Shown: in pieces, positions 1 to 11,608 of the stretch
How the letters are laid out: every line of letters starts with the position of its first letter
Numbering within the stretch: position 1 is the first letter of the stretch
NCBI GenBank assembly: GCA_946902985.2
Contig: OX336388.2
Coordinates: forward strand, 1,391,236,223 to 1,391,300,222
Direction of reading: 5' to 3'
Origin: Meconema thalassinum
Lineage: Eukaryota; Arthropoda; Insecta; Orthoptera; Tettigoniidae
DNA: 64,000 nucleotides
The notes under the pieces: generated by a model
Database searches by the model: none
Told to the model about the DNA's origin: nothing
Seen by the model: only the letters and a program-made list of their open reading frames with translations
Made by a program: the position numbers and the translations under genes

Positions 1-110
1 ACATAACTACCAAAAAACAAATCCTGCCTATAACCAACTGTGTGAATACGTGCGGCCAATATCTTATGCTAATTATCCACCACAATTCTACCGTACATAA
101 ATGGTTTTAT

Positions 111-333
111 TGTGGTGTTTGAAGCCATATTTTCAGTGTTGCCTTAGTAAGCAAGAGTTTAGTGCTTTTCAGTCGGTCAACACGAATGTACCCAAAAGAG
201 ATGGGTTATGCCCTAATCCTGAAATAAATTACATGAGATTTATTAATCTCATGTAATTTATTTCAGGATTAGGGCATAACCCATCTCTTTTGGGTACATT
301 CGTGTTGACCGACTGAAAAGCACTAAACTCTTG
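111..333. mobile_element. 223-bp insertion carrying a perfect 89-bp-arm hairpin
   Basis: The insert is flanked by a perfect 15-bp direct duplication, cataaatggttttat, at 96-110 and 334-348; the same site in the 5' LTR (near 10660-10674) has a single copy and no insert. The first ~41 bp (111-151) are unpaired. From 152 to 240 and 245 to 333 the two arms are exact reverse complements with a 4-nt loop (tatt) centred at 242.5. A 15-bp TSD fits LINE-type target-primed reverse transcription better than a DNA transposase. There is no poly(A), no ORF and no tRNA box. A fold-back of the nascent cDNA would give this shape; this is inference. The source sequence of the arms is not recognised elsewhere in the window. 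Confidence 0.85.
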
Positions 334-527
334 CATAAATGGTTTTATTTGACTTACTCGTTCATGGTTGGTTGTATGAGATGGATGGCTCTCGGTTTGA
401 ACCTGGTCCTCGGTTCACTCACCGACCTTAACCATCGTTTCTTCCTTCTCATGGTATTATTTGACATCGGCTCTTCCCATGGTTGAATGGTTTACTCTGA
501 CATTTCTCCTGCCATAAGGATGGCGGT

Positions 528-3500
528 CATGGGCGCCCATAGGATTTTTTCCAGGGGGGGGCCAAGTAAATATTTTCGTTTCATTGCCTACCTGTCACCC
601 CCCCCCCTCCCCATCGCCCCCCTCCCCCCCACACACACACTCAAAAAGTTTCATTTCTTACTTACTTCGTCTTCGTGATATTCATTATTTGACTGCTCTG
701 AAACCATTGGCTACTTTGTGGCAAGTTTGGAAGGAATGTTTTCTTTGAGTTTTTGTCCGTTAACGTTCGCTTTTCTTCGTGATTCAACGTCGTAATGTTC
801 AGTTCTTAAAAACAGGAAAATACTAGTGGTATCGACAAAAATAAAAATCAAGTACCGTAGTTCATTAAAATGGTATCGTTAATCCAGTTCGCCAACATTC
901 TAAATTACTGGATATATTTTCACATGATCCCAAATCACTGAGTTAAACTGTGGAAATATCCCAAGATCTGAATCAGACAATTATTTAAATAGCACTGTTT
1001 CCAAATACGGTAGGCTACGGTATCTAGTTTGTACTGGCCATTACAGCAGATCGTCACGTCTTTCCTCTTCTAAACAACCAATCGGAAATACTTCGCATTG
1101 CTCTTACTAGAATCATGAAACACTTGTAGTTTACGAACTGATAAACTCGAGCCTATGGTTTTAGTAAAAATTAGTTTTGTCAATAAAAAATATTTCGCCT
1201 GATTATTAATAACCACTAAATAAAATGGATAAAAACCACTATATCACTTACTTCTTACTACCATTATTCGCATTTTCGACTGAAACAAGAGGAATTGTGA
1301 TACAGGAATGGTGATACGAACGTAAACAAACCACTTCTTTCAATGTGTAATTGAGCCTTATGCTCAAGCTTTTCTCTGTTTATGAAAATAATAGACGATA
1401 AAATAAAACTAACAGATATCGTACAATTCCGTTGAGTTTCATAAAATAACAAGTGATATATTTCGCCGTATTATTGTACCTGTGACGTAAAAAATATACT
1501 GTCTAACCAATCTAATACAAATACTTTTTGAGTTTTTAAATTTATGTGTATTAAGGCTACCCTTGAAGAGGGGAAAATTAACCTTTTCATATTCAATAAC
1601 TGGCATTGTTGTAAATGTAAACAGGTTTAAACTTCATCCCTTGTACTTGACAGTGAGTGAAATTCTGGTTTATGTTATAACGTGTCATTAGGCGAGTGTG
1701 TATATGTAATGTTATTTCAGAGTACCGATAGCGTAGTTTTGAGATGAGTGCCCCGGAATATGAAACATGATACGTACGTGGTATTTCCCTGAAGGTAGTG
1801 TTGAAAATATCATAGGCCTACTAGGGATGGCTGCTCTCAGCGTCGGCAATCAAATTTTGAATATTTAGGTAACCAGTCGTCATCGTGGAGCTTAAATTGA
1901 GGTACTCAACTACACAGATGGGCTTAAAGATCAAATTACTACATTCTGCCCTTTCTTAAAATGCATGCCACGATGGATTTACGTTGCTGCCCCCGACTTG
2001 GAATATGCAGATTTATTAAAGTTGTAACCTTCCCAGGTCACAAGGGATCGAACCCTTACTTTTGGGACGTACGATTTTCATAATGCCCACATACTTTTTT
2101 GATGCCTTTTTGTGTTTTATAATTATGTAATGAAGTGTATAATATTATGTGATTTATTTCCGATTAATTTGTTTAGGTTTTAAGGGATTGTAATTGGCAG
2201 GATCTGAGTCTAGTTGTATGTGAATATTTTAACAGTGGAATAATCTTCAGTCAGAGAGTCTGGAAGTGTGTGCAAGAACCAGGAAGTAGGTTTGTTGTCG
2301 CCTGGGTTTTTCTCTCGCAAGCTCAAGTGCATGATGACTCATGCAGGTAGGAGGCTTGGCAACCCTGTGCTAGGGGTGTGTCTAGGTTATTTTGAAGACC
2401 AAGAAGGCACTCCTTATATGGTAATGTTTTGTTTTGATTGGCTGGACCCGTGAGGGAAGCCAGGTAGGCCAGTGATTTGTGGAGGGGAGATGAATGTTAT
2501 TAGGACTTGACGAAGCTGTGAGGGAGACTCATTCTTAGGACTCCGTGGGGAGTAGTACTCATTCTTTGGACCGCGTGTAGGGCGGTGTACTCATCCTTTG
2601 GACTCCGTGTGGAGTGGTTCGTATTCTTGGTAAGACTCCGTGAGGGAGTGGAACTTGTATTTTGGACTTGTGTGTTTTTGGTGGAGAAGGAAGGTATTTC
2701 AGACGATCACAAGTTGGTGTTTGATGTGCAATTACTGAGTTGCTGGCTATACATTCTCAAGGGAATTATGAGCCTAGTTTCAAACAAATAGTCTAGATTG
2801 TTTGTCTCGAACCGCATGAAGTATTGTAAACTAAAGTATGTTTACCGAAATTCTGAGACCATAGCGGTAAATTGTTATACGACAAATACTAGTAAAATAT
2901 GCTATGTATTAGTAAACTCAGGAGCGAACTAGATGCGATAATCCAATACATGGATTTAAAGCATCTTTGTATAATCAGATCCACGAAACTAGATAAATCG
3001 TTGGATGCTGACCATCAAAGTAATAATGCACATAATATTCATAGTTGAGAGGCTTGCGTGTGAAATATATAGTAATTGTGCTGCGAGTAAGTAGGAGTGA
3101 TTCTCTGGGAGCAACTAGCCCTCGAATCAGTAGAGTTAAGTCGTCACAGCTGAAGTCAACGCCTGTAAGTACCAGTCATCATTATTTCCGAGGGTCATCA
3201 ATATGTCATAAGTGTGCCTATGTGAATATGATAGGGAGTGTTAGATACTCTGTACGACGAGGATCCTGCGAAGTGTATTTCATGTCTGGTATCAGAATAT
3301 ATTGTAAATTTTACCAGATCTATAGTGCTTTTATGTGTGAGGTAACCAGTGTGGTTAAGAGTGAATGTTTATTGCTGTTGCTCATACCGTACAGGTGTTT
3401 AACCCTCAAGCAACCCGTGAAGCCGAGCAGTTACAAAGTTTCCATAACATATGAGGCTGTTTCTTCGCCTGAGTGTGTATTTAACTATGAGTGGCATACA

Positions 3501-5363
3501 CTATAAATATGCGTTTGCTAAAATTACAAATTTACAAAAATAATACAAAGAATGTAGATTAAATTTTAACAGATATCATACACAACCAATGTGCAAAAAC
3601 AATTATTTAAATACCGGTAACAAGTTTGGAATTTCCTCATTGGTACAATTTCACATTCAAGTCAGATCAACAGCAAGAACACCAAGGTGACTAAGGTGAT
3701 CCTTTCATTTATGTCCTTAAATAATCAACAATCCCAAAGTATATTCTCTTGTGGAGCGCTTAAACTTAATCAACTTGACGTTTAATGACCAAGCAGTTTT
3801 GTACAGTTTTCCAGATTTTTTTCCGTCCCTAAAACCTGCCGCCTTAGCAGTTGCAAGTTTGTCTCCCCGTCAATACGGGTCTGAATATAGTAAATTATCC
3901 AATATTGTAAGCACGACCTTACAGGACCAATGTTTTACTAGTCAGCATAGAAAAGCTTATTTTAGCAGTTAAGAAACGCTATCGATGTTGCGATGTCTAA
4001 AAATATCTCCAGAACGTGCTTTTCATATCGACACTGCCGAAAAGTAGTAGTCAAAAGTAGTAGCCACTCAAGATAGTGATAGGGAAACATACGGTATTTA
4101 ACACTAGGCATAACCATATTGAAATTTGGCGCTTACCTAGATATTAGACCCCTTTAAACATCAATTATCATCATCATCATCATCCATTGGTGACAGAGTG
4201 CATGGCATCATTAGAACCATATTTTTATTTAACAATTGTAAATACATATTACGTCAGCAACATTACAGAATTTTGTTATTGTAACAGTTGTCAGTTGACT
4301 ATTTGTAACTTCCATTTATGAAATAAACTGGTGTGACAATGAACAAACTTATTTCAACATTCTCGGAAATCCAGGCCCCCTAAGGGTGCCCACGATATTA
4401 ACCCATGCATGAGTACCAAATGGCCGAACAGACCCACTTAAAGCTTGAATATTCTAAGAACAATTCTTAGTCAGCACCCACAAACTGAGAGTAATCAACA
4501 TGCAAAATTTCAGTTTCATAGCCCTTGTGGTTACAAAGATACGATGATTAACGAGTGAGTACCTCCTTTTTGGATTATATATAATAAGGTAAGATTGCAT
4601 TACGTACCTTTAAATTAAATATAAATACATTCGTAGACCAAGTACACAAAATTAATAAATAATACTGTCGGCACACAGACACAGCCTAGGCGACCGTTCA
4701 TAGTGAACACAATACACACGAATGGAATGTAGGCTGTGCGCATATAAATTACAATATTCCCTTGTAATATTACTCAAGTGTCTAATTTAAAAGCGAAAGC
4801 ACACCAGAACTATTGCATAACTGTCATAATATGTAGGATGATTTTAACCTTCCGGTGGGTGCTACTGATCTTATCTCATATTCGTCAACATATTCGTCAA
4901 CTACCTTACAGAAGTTACGTCTTTCCACATGACATTCAAGTCCATATCGGCCAGTTTGTCAATAACCTTCTACACATTTGCTGTTGTTGCAAAAGTGATA
5001 TGCGAGGCAGATTGCGCCTGATCGAGCACCATTAAGTAATAGACTATGTAGAGAACGAATGAGTGGTTCACTAATTGAAGCAAAACTATTCTTCAGCACA
5101 TATTGTAATTTTTAAAATGCAGGTTTCTGAGGTGTGTCAGACAGGCTTAATGCGCCCACTGCCACTATACAGTATTTAATGTTTGGCCTTTCAGAATGTT
5201 AAATATCTTAAGTATTTATATTTAGTACAAATTAATTAGAATACTGTAAGCACTTTTGCAAAAAAAAAAGTTTGTTCTCAGTCTGATTTTCATATCGTTT
5301 TATTTTTCAAGAATCCAGGGGGGGGCCATGGCCCCCCCCTGCCCCCCCGTATGGGCGCCCATG
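528..5363. mobile_element. hAT-like DNA transposon, 4.84 kb, no recognisable transposase
   Basis: The element begins catgggcgcccata and ends with its exact reverse complement (14-bp TIR). An 8-bp target duplication, atggcggt, lies at 520-527 and 5364-5371; the uninterrupted site is present once in the 5' LTR near 10847. Both subterminal regions carry a C/G homopolymer-rich stretch (about 549-625 and 5320-5348). An 8-bp TSD with CA...TG ends is typical of the hAT superfamily. The longest ORF is 153 codons (3045-3506), which I do not recognise; no BED finger, DDE region or hAT C-terminal domain was found. It is either a very large non-autonomous element or one whose transposase has decayed beyond reading. 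A degenerate minisatellite lies at about 2502-2674; the rest of the interior is unassigned. Confidence 0.8.
2502..2674. repeat. Degenerate ~40-48-bp tandem repeats inside the hAT-like element
   Basis: About four to five imperfect units share the core 'ggactccgtg..ggagt' followed by 'actcattctt' or a variant, with spacing that varies by several bases. Internal minisatellites are common in long non-autonomous hAT elements. No function is inferred. Confidence 0.55.
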
Positions 5364-6106
5364 ATGGCGGTAGCTTCCGTGTAGTTATAGGTCCCCATGA
5401 TGGTAGTAGTATTACACGTTGTAGAAGCCTGAATCACTGATTTTATCGGAACAATAGTTGTAAAATTTCCACTGATTCTAAACTGTGCGGATATTCAAAA
5501 TTGCCTTTCTATTTCCGCCACTGACTTTATTGACGCATCTGCATCATATTACACAGACTTTACTACTTTTCTCACTCCACAATTACATGAGTTTGATAAT
5601 AGCACTTCAAAATTTTGACAATTTACAGTTCGACTAGTCACGAATAACAGTTTCAATGCACTTTCCAAATATACTGGTCTGTTCGATAATAGTAATATTA
5701 ATGGACTCCTCGTCCTTATCCTGTTCAGTACCCGAGATCCAGTTGCGGCGATTTTCACTCACACACGACATGACACAGTACTGTCTAATAATGGCGACCA
5801 GTGCTTCTTCCTCTTCATGGTCGGGCACCGCGTGAGTCGTTTCCTGACTATGTAAATTAACCGTTTATAACCCAGCATATCATTTACACAACCAACATTC
5901 TCAAAAATTATAGGAAAAAATCATTGGAGTGCCCTTGTTGTCTGAATTGTCATGTGGTTCATAATCTCACTATTAAATAAATATGTTACTTCAGCTGGCG
6001 ACTTCCCCTGGTAGGTTGGTGTTCCATGGTTGGACGTGTGGTTGAGCTTCTTTGGGATTTTTTTTCTCGGCAATCAATTTTCGATGAGCCGGAAATGGTC
6101 ATGGGG

Positions 6107-7910
6107 TCATGAGCCTTTCGGTCTCATATGCCTCTTCGTCGATAAAAATAAAAATTTTGACAAAATTTTTATTTTCCCGTTATTAATTCCTCCGGCAATA
6201 CAGTGATTTAGCAATGAGTCCTTGAATTCCTCAAATGTTCTAAATGAATAGCTGAACGCATGATACCAAACGTCTGCATTGCCCTCCAAAAGTTTCTCCG
6301 TAACTCGGAGTTGCCTCTCCGGTGGTACCTTAGTATCTCGGAGGTATGCTTCAACATTTCGTAAAAATTCTACGGGTGTAATCGGTCCAGTTCCCGAAAA
6401 TCTCTGAGGTTTTTCCTCCTGCGTTCGGATTATCATTATGTTACTCCCTTGGGAATTGTGGGATTGTGGTGTATTGAATTGCAGGTGTGTCTTATTCAAG
6501 TCCTCGCTGAATTCGGAGTACGTCCCCTGTTCCTTCAACGGTGGCGTTTCTCTTTCAACTGGTTTAGGTAGATCCTGTGTCTGTAATTTGGTTAACAACC
6601 TGCGTTCCAGTTCCTCTATGTCTGGTGTGATTATATTTGAAGTTGGACTTCCCTTAAGTGAGTCAACATGGAGTTCAATTCGTTCGATCTTGCTCCTCAA
6701 ACGTGTGTCAATTTCTTTGACCTGCTTGGTAACGTTCTCGACCTGTTTGATAACAGCTTCGCTATTTTTCTGCGCGCTTTCATTTATTTGTTGTATGTTC
6801 TTCAGAGTATCCCCCTTAATTGTGTCTACGTCCTTCTCGATACGCTCCTGTAAGAGGTTGATATGACCCTTAAGTGACGAAAAATCTTTGTTGAGATTGT
6901 GGTTTGTTTCATTCACATCTCCCTTTACGATATCTATGTCCACCTTAAGTTCCGCAACTGAAACTTGCATATCTCTCTTAAGATTCGCAGCAGTTTCGGT
7001 TAATTCGCTCCTGATATCCTGAATACTCTGTGTATTCGTTGTTATTTCGGCTCGAACTGCCTCTACTGTCATCAGGACCTTCTTCACGTTTGAATTAACC
7101 ACGACAGCTATACCACGTGTCAAGTTAAGTCCGGCATTTACAACACCAACTTCGGCTTTAAGCCTTTCGACATATTTTCTGCCTTCCTCAAATCGAATTT
7201 CCAAACTGTTCAATTTTGTTGCTACGCCGTCATTCGATTTCTTCATGTCCTCATTTGTAAGGTCTAACGCAGCATTAACTTCGACTCGACTTGTGTTCAT
7301 TTCGTCTTTCATGTCCTGACGACTTTTGTCTAATCTGGTGTTCAACGTATCGACAGCTTTATCTAAACGATCACTCACGTCATCCAAATTGACATTTAAT
7401 GTGCCTAGACTAGCATTCACTTTGTCTGTGCTTGTTTTAGTGTCTTTCCTAACAGCTTCAACTTCTCTCTGAATTCTAGCTAAATCAGCACGAACTTCTT
7501 CTCTTTGTTCCTTAATATCCCTGCCCATGGCAGTAAATGCAGCTATTAAGTGACGATTAGCTTCTGCCCTAACAGTTTGTATATCAGCTCTAACGTCAAC
7601 AATTGTAGCTGTGTTCTCTGCCCTACTTGCTTCCACGTCACCACGAAGTGTTAATAAGTCTTCTCTAACTGTGTTGACTGTAGTATTAATATTATTAAAG
7701 CTGACATTCGCCTCTGTCACCCTTAATAGTGTTCATATTAGTATTTAAATCATTGTTCATAAGTGCCATGTTTGTATTTATAGTGTTCACATTGGCACTT
7801 ATGGAAGTGTTCATGTTGGCACTCAACTCCGCCAACATGCCCTTCAGCATCTCCTGATCCATATTTAAATATTCACTATTTGGAGAATACATGGGAATCA
7901 CCGACACCAT
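6107..7910 (-). pseudogene. gag: Gag of element 1, coiled-coil type, frameshifted and fused to the 3' end
   Basis: Two overlapping minus-strand reading frames, 7910-7695 and 7720-6107, form one Gag broken by a small frameshift near 7,700-7,720. The first ~400 residues are almost entirely heptad-rich coiled coil, with dense alternation of D/E/K/R and V/L/I/N and many repeated 'D..xx' cycles. A retrotransposon Gag capsid-like domain follows near the C-terminus: a PQRFSG motif, then PVEFLRNVEAYL, VPPERQLRVTEKLLEG and ADVWYHAF. The reading frame then runs through AT-rich sequence into the LTR, ending KRHMRPKGS, because pol has been removed. Normally a CCHC knuckle and protease would follow; neither is seen. 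The start was placed at the first Met after the leader (7910). Family usage: Gag builds the cytoplasmic particle. Function here is doubtful. Confidence 0.75.
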
Positions 7911-8328
7911 TAACCATATACAAAGAGTTATGAGGTAGAATTGTGGTGGAACACCTGCTATTCTAAAATAAACATCGAAAGTACGGCTGGACTTAAATTA
8001 CCATTAAAATATACTACAGAAAAACAATAATCGTTTCAATAATGAATTTACATTTACTTCGGATGAGGTTACAGCAATATAAAAATCCTCAAATTAATTT
8101 TACCAGTAACTAGTACCTCACCCCACGGTCTAATATCACTAGGTGAATGCCATGGGACTTACTAAACGGCAGAACGACCTTTCAATTCGTCCCTGTCCAG
8201 TTAGAATGTCTTAAGGAAAATAATGATCCTTTTAACACGTTGGTACGATTTCTCAAATTCGTTAATCCAAGAGTAAACAAACAGAACATCCCAACAAGCA
8301 GTTTCGTCGAAATAAACATCGCTTCGAG

Positions 8329-8346
8329 GCCCCACGTTGGGCGCCA
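8329..8346 (-). other. Primer binding site complementary to tRNA-Lys
   Basis: The + strand reads gccccacgttgggcgcca, the typical last 18 nt of animal tRNA-Lys including CCA; the minus strand is therefore a primer binding site. It directly abuts the inner end of the 5' LTR (minus-strand ...TTTTCA then TGGCGCC), with no spacer. It is not a tRNA gene, because no cloverleaf precedes it. Confidence 0.88.
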
Positions 8347-9455
8347 TGAAAATAAGGTATATGTGCCCGCCAGACAAGGATGTTGGAAGACCGCTTGACC
8401 GCAACGGCCCCTCGACACCCCCATCCACCGAACCCACAACCCTAAAAGGATCAGATGTGCATTCTCAAATCAGCCCGCACGGGACTAGTTACCTCAGGGT
8501 CGATCGGTGTTAGTGAGATGTGGAAATGTTATGAACTGACACAAGAAAGCACATCAAAAACAACAAGAAAAAGAAGAAGTCCAGTCTTAAGTTACCTTTT
8601 TTGTTTATTTAGAAACAGCACCCTAACCTACTTCTGAGGGTAAGAATCGGATAAGCCGCTAACCTGGATACATGATGAATAGTCCCTAAATGATGTTAAG
8701 TTACCCTCTTATGAAGTCCTATTATACAACAAAACAAAAAAACAGCAAACTAAGGGAATAATACGTAAGTTCGGCCCTAAGCAATTACAATGAGAAATTT
8801 TATTAAAGCAAAACAATGTGTATGAAACTAGGCTATGATGGTATTATCCCTGACATTTAACGTTAAGGTTATGTTCTGATTTGATCCTATCGGAAAGTTA
8901 ATCATAGACGTGACGCGCCTATGCAGAAAAAAAAAAACTATCACACAATTGGTTCACTAGAAAAAAACATCAGTAACAAATGGGAACACAAGTCAACAAA
9001 CCATAAACACAAAATAGAATACACTTTTATATTCAACATCCTCCCTACACAAATCGTCGACTCTTTGTAGACGATTGTCATCTGAATGCATGTCAATGTA
9101 GGTTGGCAACAGCGTGAACACCGTCATGTCTGACGTTGCATTTGCAAAGTCCAGGCTTCCGTGGATTCGCCTAGAAATTACATTCGAAGATTCAAGGAGC
9201 GTCAGCTTGATCTAATTGTATTTAGAAGCATCACCCTCAGGTGAAAAATCGAAGATCGAATCATAACAACAACCACAACAACATACGAAAAATTACATTA
9301 TTCAAAAAAACTGAAGTTCGAAACTATTTAATTATTTATTTAATTATTAATTATTTATTGCTTTCAAAATAAAACTATTTCATTATTATTATTATTTATT
9401 GTTTATTTATTTATTATTATTATTATTTATTATTATTATTATTTTATTATTATTA

Positions 9456-9503
<48 letters not shown>

Positions 9504-11608
9504 TCCAGGAAGTGTATTTAATATTGTCATTAGACACGAAGAACAGAATCAGACCCATTAATAAACTCTCACTTCGAGAAGCATCAGTCATCTCGATTCT
9601 ACAGCATCATCAAAAATCTTCATATGAGCATCACCGCTCAACTTCAATACACGCCAGTCACAGCTGGACTCGTGTTTACAAATACCAATACGTGTGGTCA
9701 CCCAACACACACCTTATAGAACGGTCGACAGTGGTATAAACATCACCTGTCACCTAATTAACATCACCATGAGCGATAATGCATCGTCTTCATGTGGAAC
9801 AAATTACCCAATCACAATCTAACACGTTGCCCTGGTCTGATACATCTTCGGTCTGTACAAAAATAAGTTAAGGGCTGCCCAGAACAGCTGGTTACAGCTC
9901 ATAAATAATGGTTTCAATATAATACAAGTTACATTTTATTTAACAAATTTATTAACCTTATGGGAGTGTAAGTTCATTGAGAAAATACTGCTGTGCAGTT
10001 CTACGCTAAGTGTAGTATTGAGTTTGTGTGTGCCTTTAGTTGTTGCATAACGTGACATGTGAATGACGCATTTGCTTGCGGCCGGTATCTTCGAGTGTCT
10101 GCTACAGCTTTCAAGGTCCCAATACACTCTCCCGCTGACAAACAATTGAGCTCACCGCTTGCTTTGTAACCAGTTCTAAATCACCACATTCGGATGTACG
10201 ATTGTAATAACGCCACACTTCTGGCATAACAAAAGAATAATGTTGTATTCCAGGTAGACCAAAGATATAGATACTGTATGCCACTCTTCTGCAGTGACTT
10301 GAATATATTAAAATGATACGTAGGAGGTATTAAAAATGCTTAAATAAATTATACTGTAGTCATTCCGTCGTGTCTATCGACTGCCATACCTTCCCAAGGA
10401 TCGTGTGTTCGAGAATAACACACACTTCCACCTTACTTAAGTACATGAAGTTATATTTGCGGCGTTCTTCTTCAATTTATGCATAGTGCTCCCAATGCCT
10501 TTCTTAATCATTATATTTACAAATTGCCATGTAGAAATAGACCGACAGGAAATAATAGTTAATCACATAACTACCAAAAAACAAATCCTGCCTATAACCA
10601 ACTGTGTGAATACGTGCGGCCAATATCTTATGCTAATTATCCACCACAATTCTACCGTACATAAATGGTTTTATTTGACTTACTCGTTCATGGTTGGTTG
10701 TATGAGATGGATGGTTCTCGGTTTGAACCTGGTCCTCGGTTCACTCACCGACCTTAACCATCGTTTCTTCCTCCTCATGGTATTATTTGGCATCGGCTAT
10801 TCCCATGGTTGAATGGTTTACTCTGACATTTCTCCTGCCATAAGGATGGCGGTAGCTTCCGTGTAGTTATAGGTCCCCATGATGGTAGTAGTATTACACG
10901 TTGTAGAAGCCTGAATCACTGATTTTATCGGAACAATAGTTGTAAAATTTCCACTGATTCTAAACTGTGCGGATATTCAAAATTGCCTTTCTATTTCCGC
11001 CACTGACTTTATTGACGCATCTGCATCATATTACACAGACTTTACTACTTTTCTCACTCCACAATTACATGAGTTTGATAATAGCACTTCAAAATTTTGA
11101 CAATTTACAGTTCGACTAGTCACGAATAACAGTTTCAATGCACTTTCCAAATATACCGGTCTGTTCGATAATAGTAATATTAATGGACTCCTGGTCCTTA
11201 CCCTGTTCAGTACCCGAGATCCAGTTGCGGCGATTTTCACTCACACACGACATGACACAGTACTGTCTAATAATGGCGACCAGTGCTTCTTCCTCTTCAT
11301 GGTCGGGCACCTTGTGAGTCGTTTCCTGACAATGTATATTAACCGTTTATAACCCAGCATATCATTTACACAACCAGCATTCTCAAAAATTATAGGAAAA
11401 AATCATTGGCGTGCCCTTGTTGTCTGAATTGTCCTGTGGTTCATAATCTCACTATTAAATAAATATGTTACTTCAGCTGGCGACTTCCCCTGGTAGGTTG
11501 GTGTTCCATGGTTGGACGTGTGGTTGAGCTTCTTTGGGATTTTTTTTCTCGGCAATCAATTTTCGATGAGCCGGAAATGGTCATGGGGTCATGAGCCTTT
11601 CGGTCTCA
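8347..11608 (-). repeat. 5' LTR of element 1, 3.26 kb
   Basis: It is bounded by TG (8347, tgaaaataagg) and CA (11608, ggtctca), with the PBS immediately at its left end. At 3,262 bp it is unusually long for an insect Ty3/gypsy LTR. It contains no credible gene; the short ORFs are unrelated to known domains. An ATT-rich low-complexity tract occupies about 9330-9503. The right boundary is exact, because the RTE LINE reading frame resumes at 11609 and because the other LTR copy stops at the same base (6126). Confidence 0.82.
9330..9503. repeat. (ATT)n low-complexity tract
   Basis: Long runs of tta/att interspersed with attt inside the 5' LTR of element 1. The tract is AT-only for most of its length. 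Confidence 0.9.

Larger units (their letters stand above)
1..6126 (-). repeat. 3' LTR of element 1 (partial, interrupted twice)
   Basis: Positions 1-110, 349-527 and 5372-6126 are colinear with 10565-11608 of the 5' LTR. On the minus strand the LTR starts TGAGACCGAAAGG at 6126, just as the other does at 11608. After removal of the 223-bp hairpin insert with one 15-bp TSD, and of the 4,836-bp hAT-like element with one 8-bp TSD, the remaining length is 1,044 bp, exactly equal to the matching part of the 5' LTR. The remainder of this LTR lies off the left edge. Small ORFs here (for example near 5549-5828) recur unchanged in the other LTR and are not genes. Confidence 0.85.
1..11608 (-). mobile_element. 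Ty3/gypsy-like LTR retrotransposon with pol deleted (element 1)
   Basis: Read on the minus strand the order is: 5' LTR (11608 to 8347), tRNA-Lys primer binding site (8346 to 8329), leader, Gag (7910 to 6107), a short purine-rich stretch next to 6127, then a 3' LTR from 6126 to beyond the left window edge. No protease, reverse transcriptase, RNase H or integrase is present, so this is an internally deleted, non-autonomous copy. The two LTRs can be compared over 1,044 bp once insertions in the 3' LTR are removed; I count about 14 substitutions and no indels, roughly 1.3%, so integration was fairly recent. The element sits inside an RTE-like LINE whose reading frame continues at 11609. The second target-site copy is outside the window. 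Family assignment rests on the Gag type and on the pattern of a second related element at 58-64 kb. Confidence 0.82.

Noticed and set aside
3045..3506. 153-codon ORF inside the hAT-like element as a gene
   Set aside because: No domain and no sign of conservation; length is within chance for AT-moderate DNA of this size.
6438..6866. 142-codon + strand ORF
   Set aside because: Antisense shadow of the Gag coding sequence.
8300..8346. tRNA-Lys-like 3' end
   Set aside because: Only the last 18 nt plus CCA match; it is the complement of an LTR element primer binding site.
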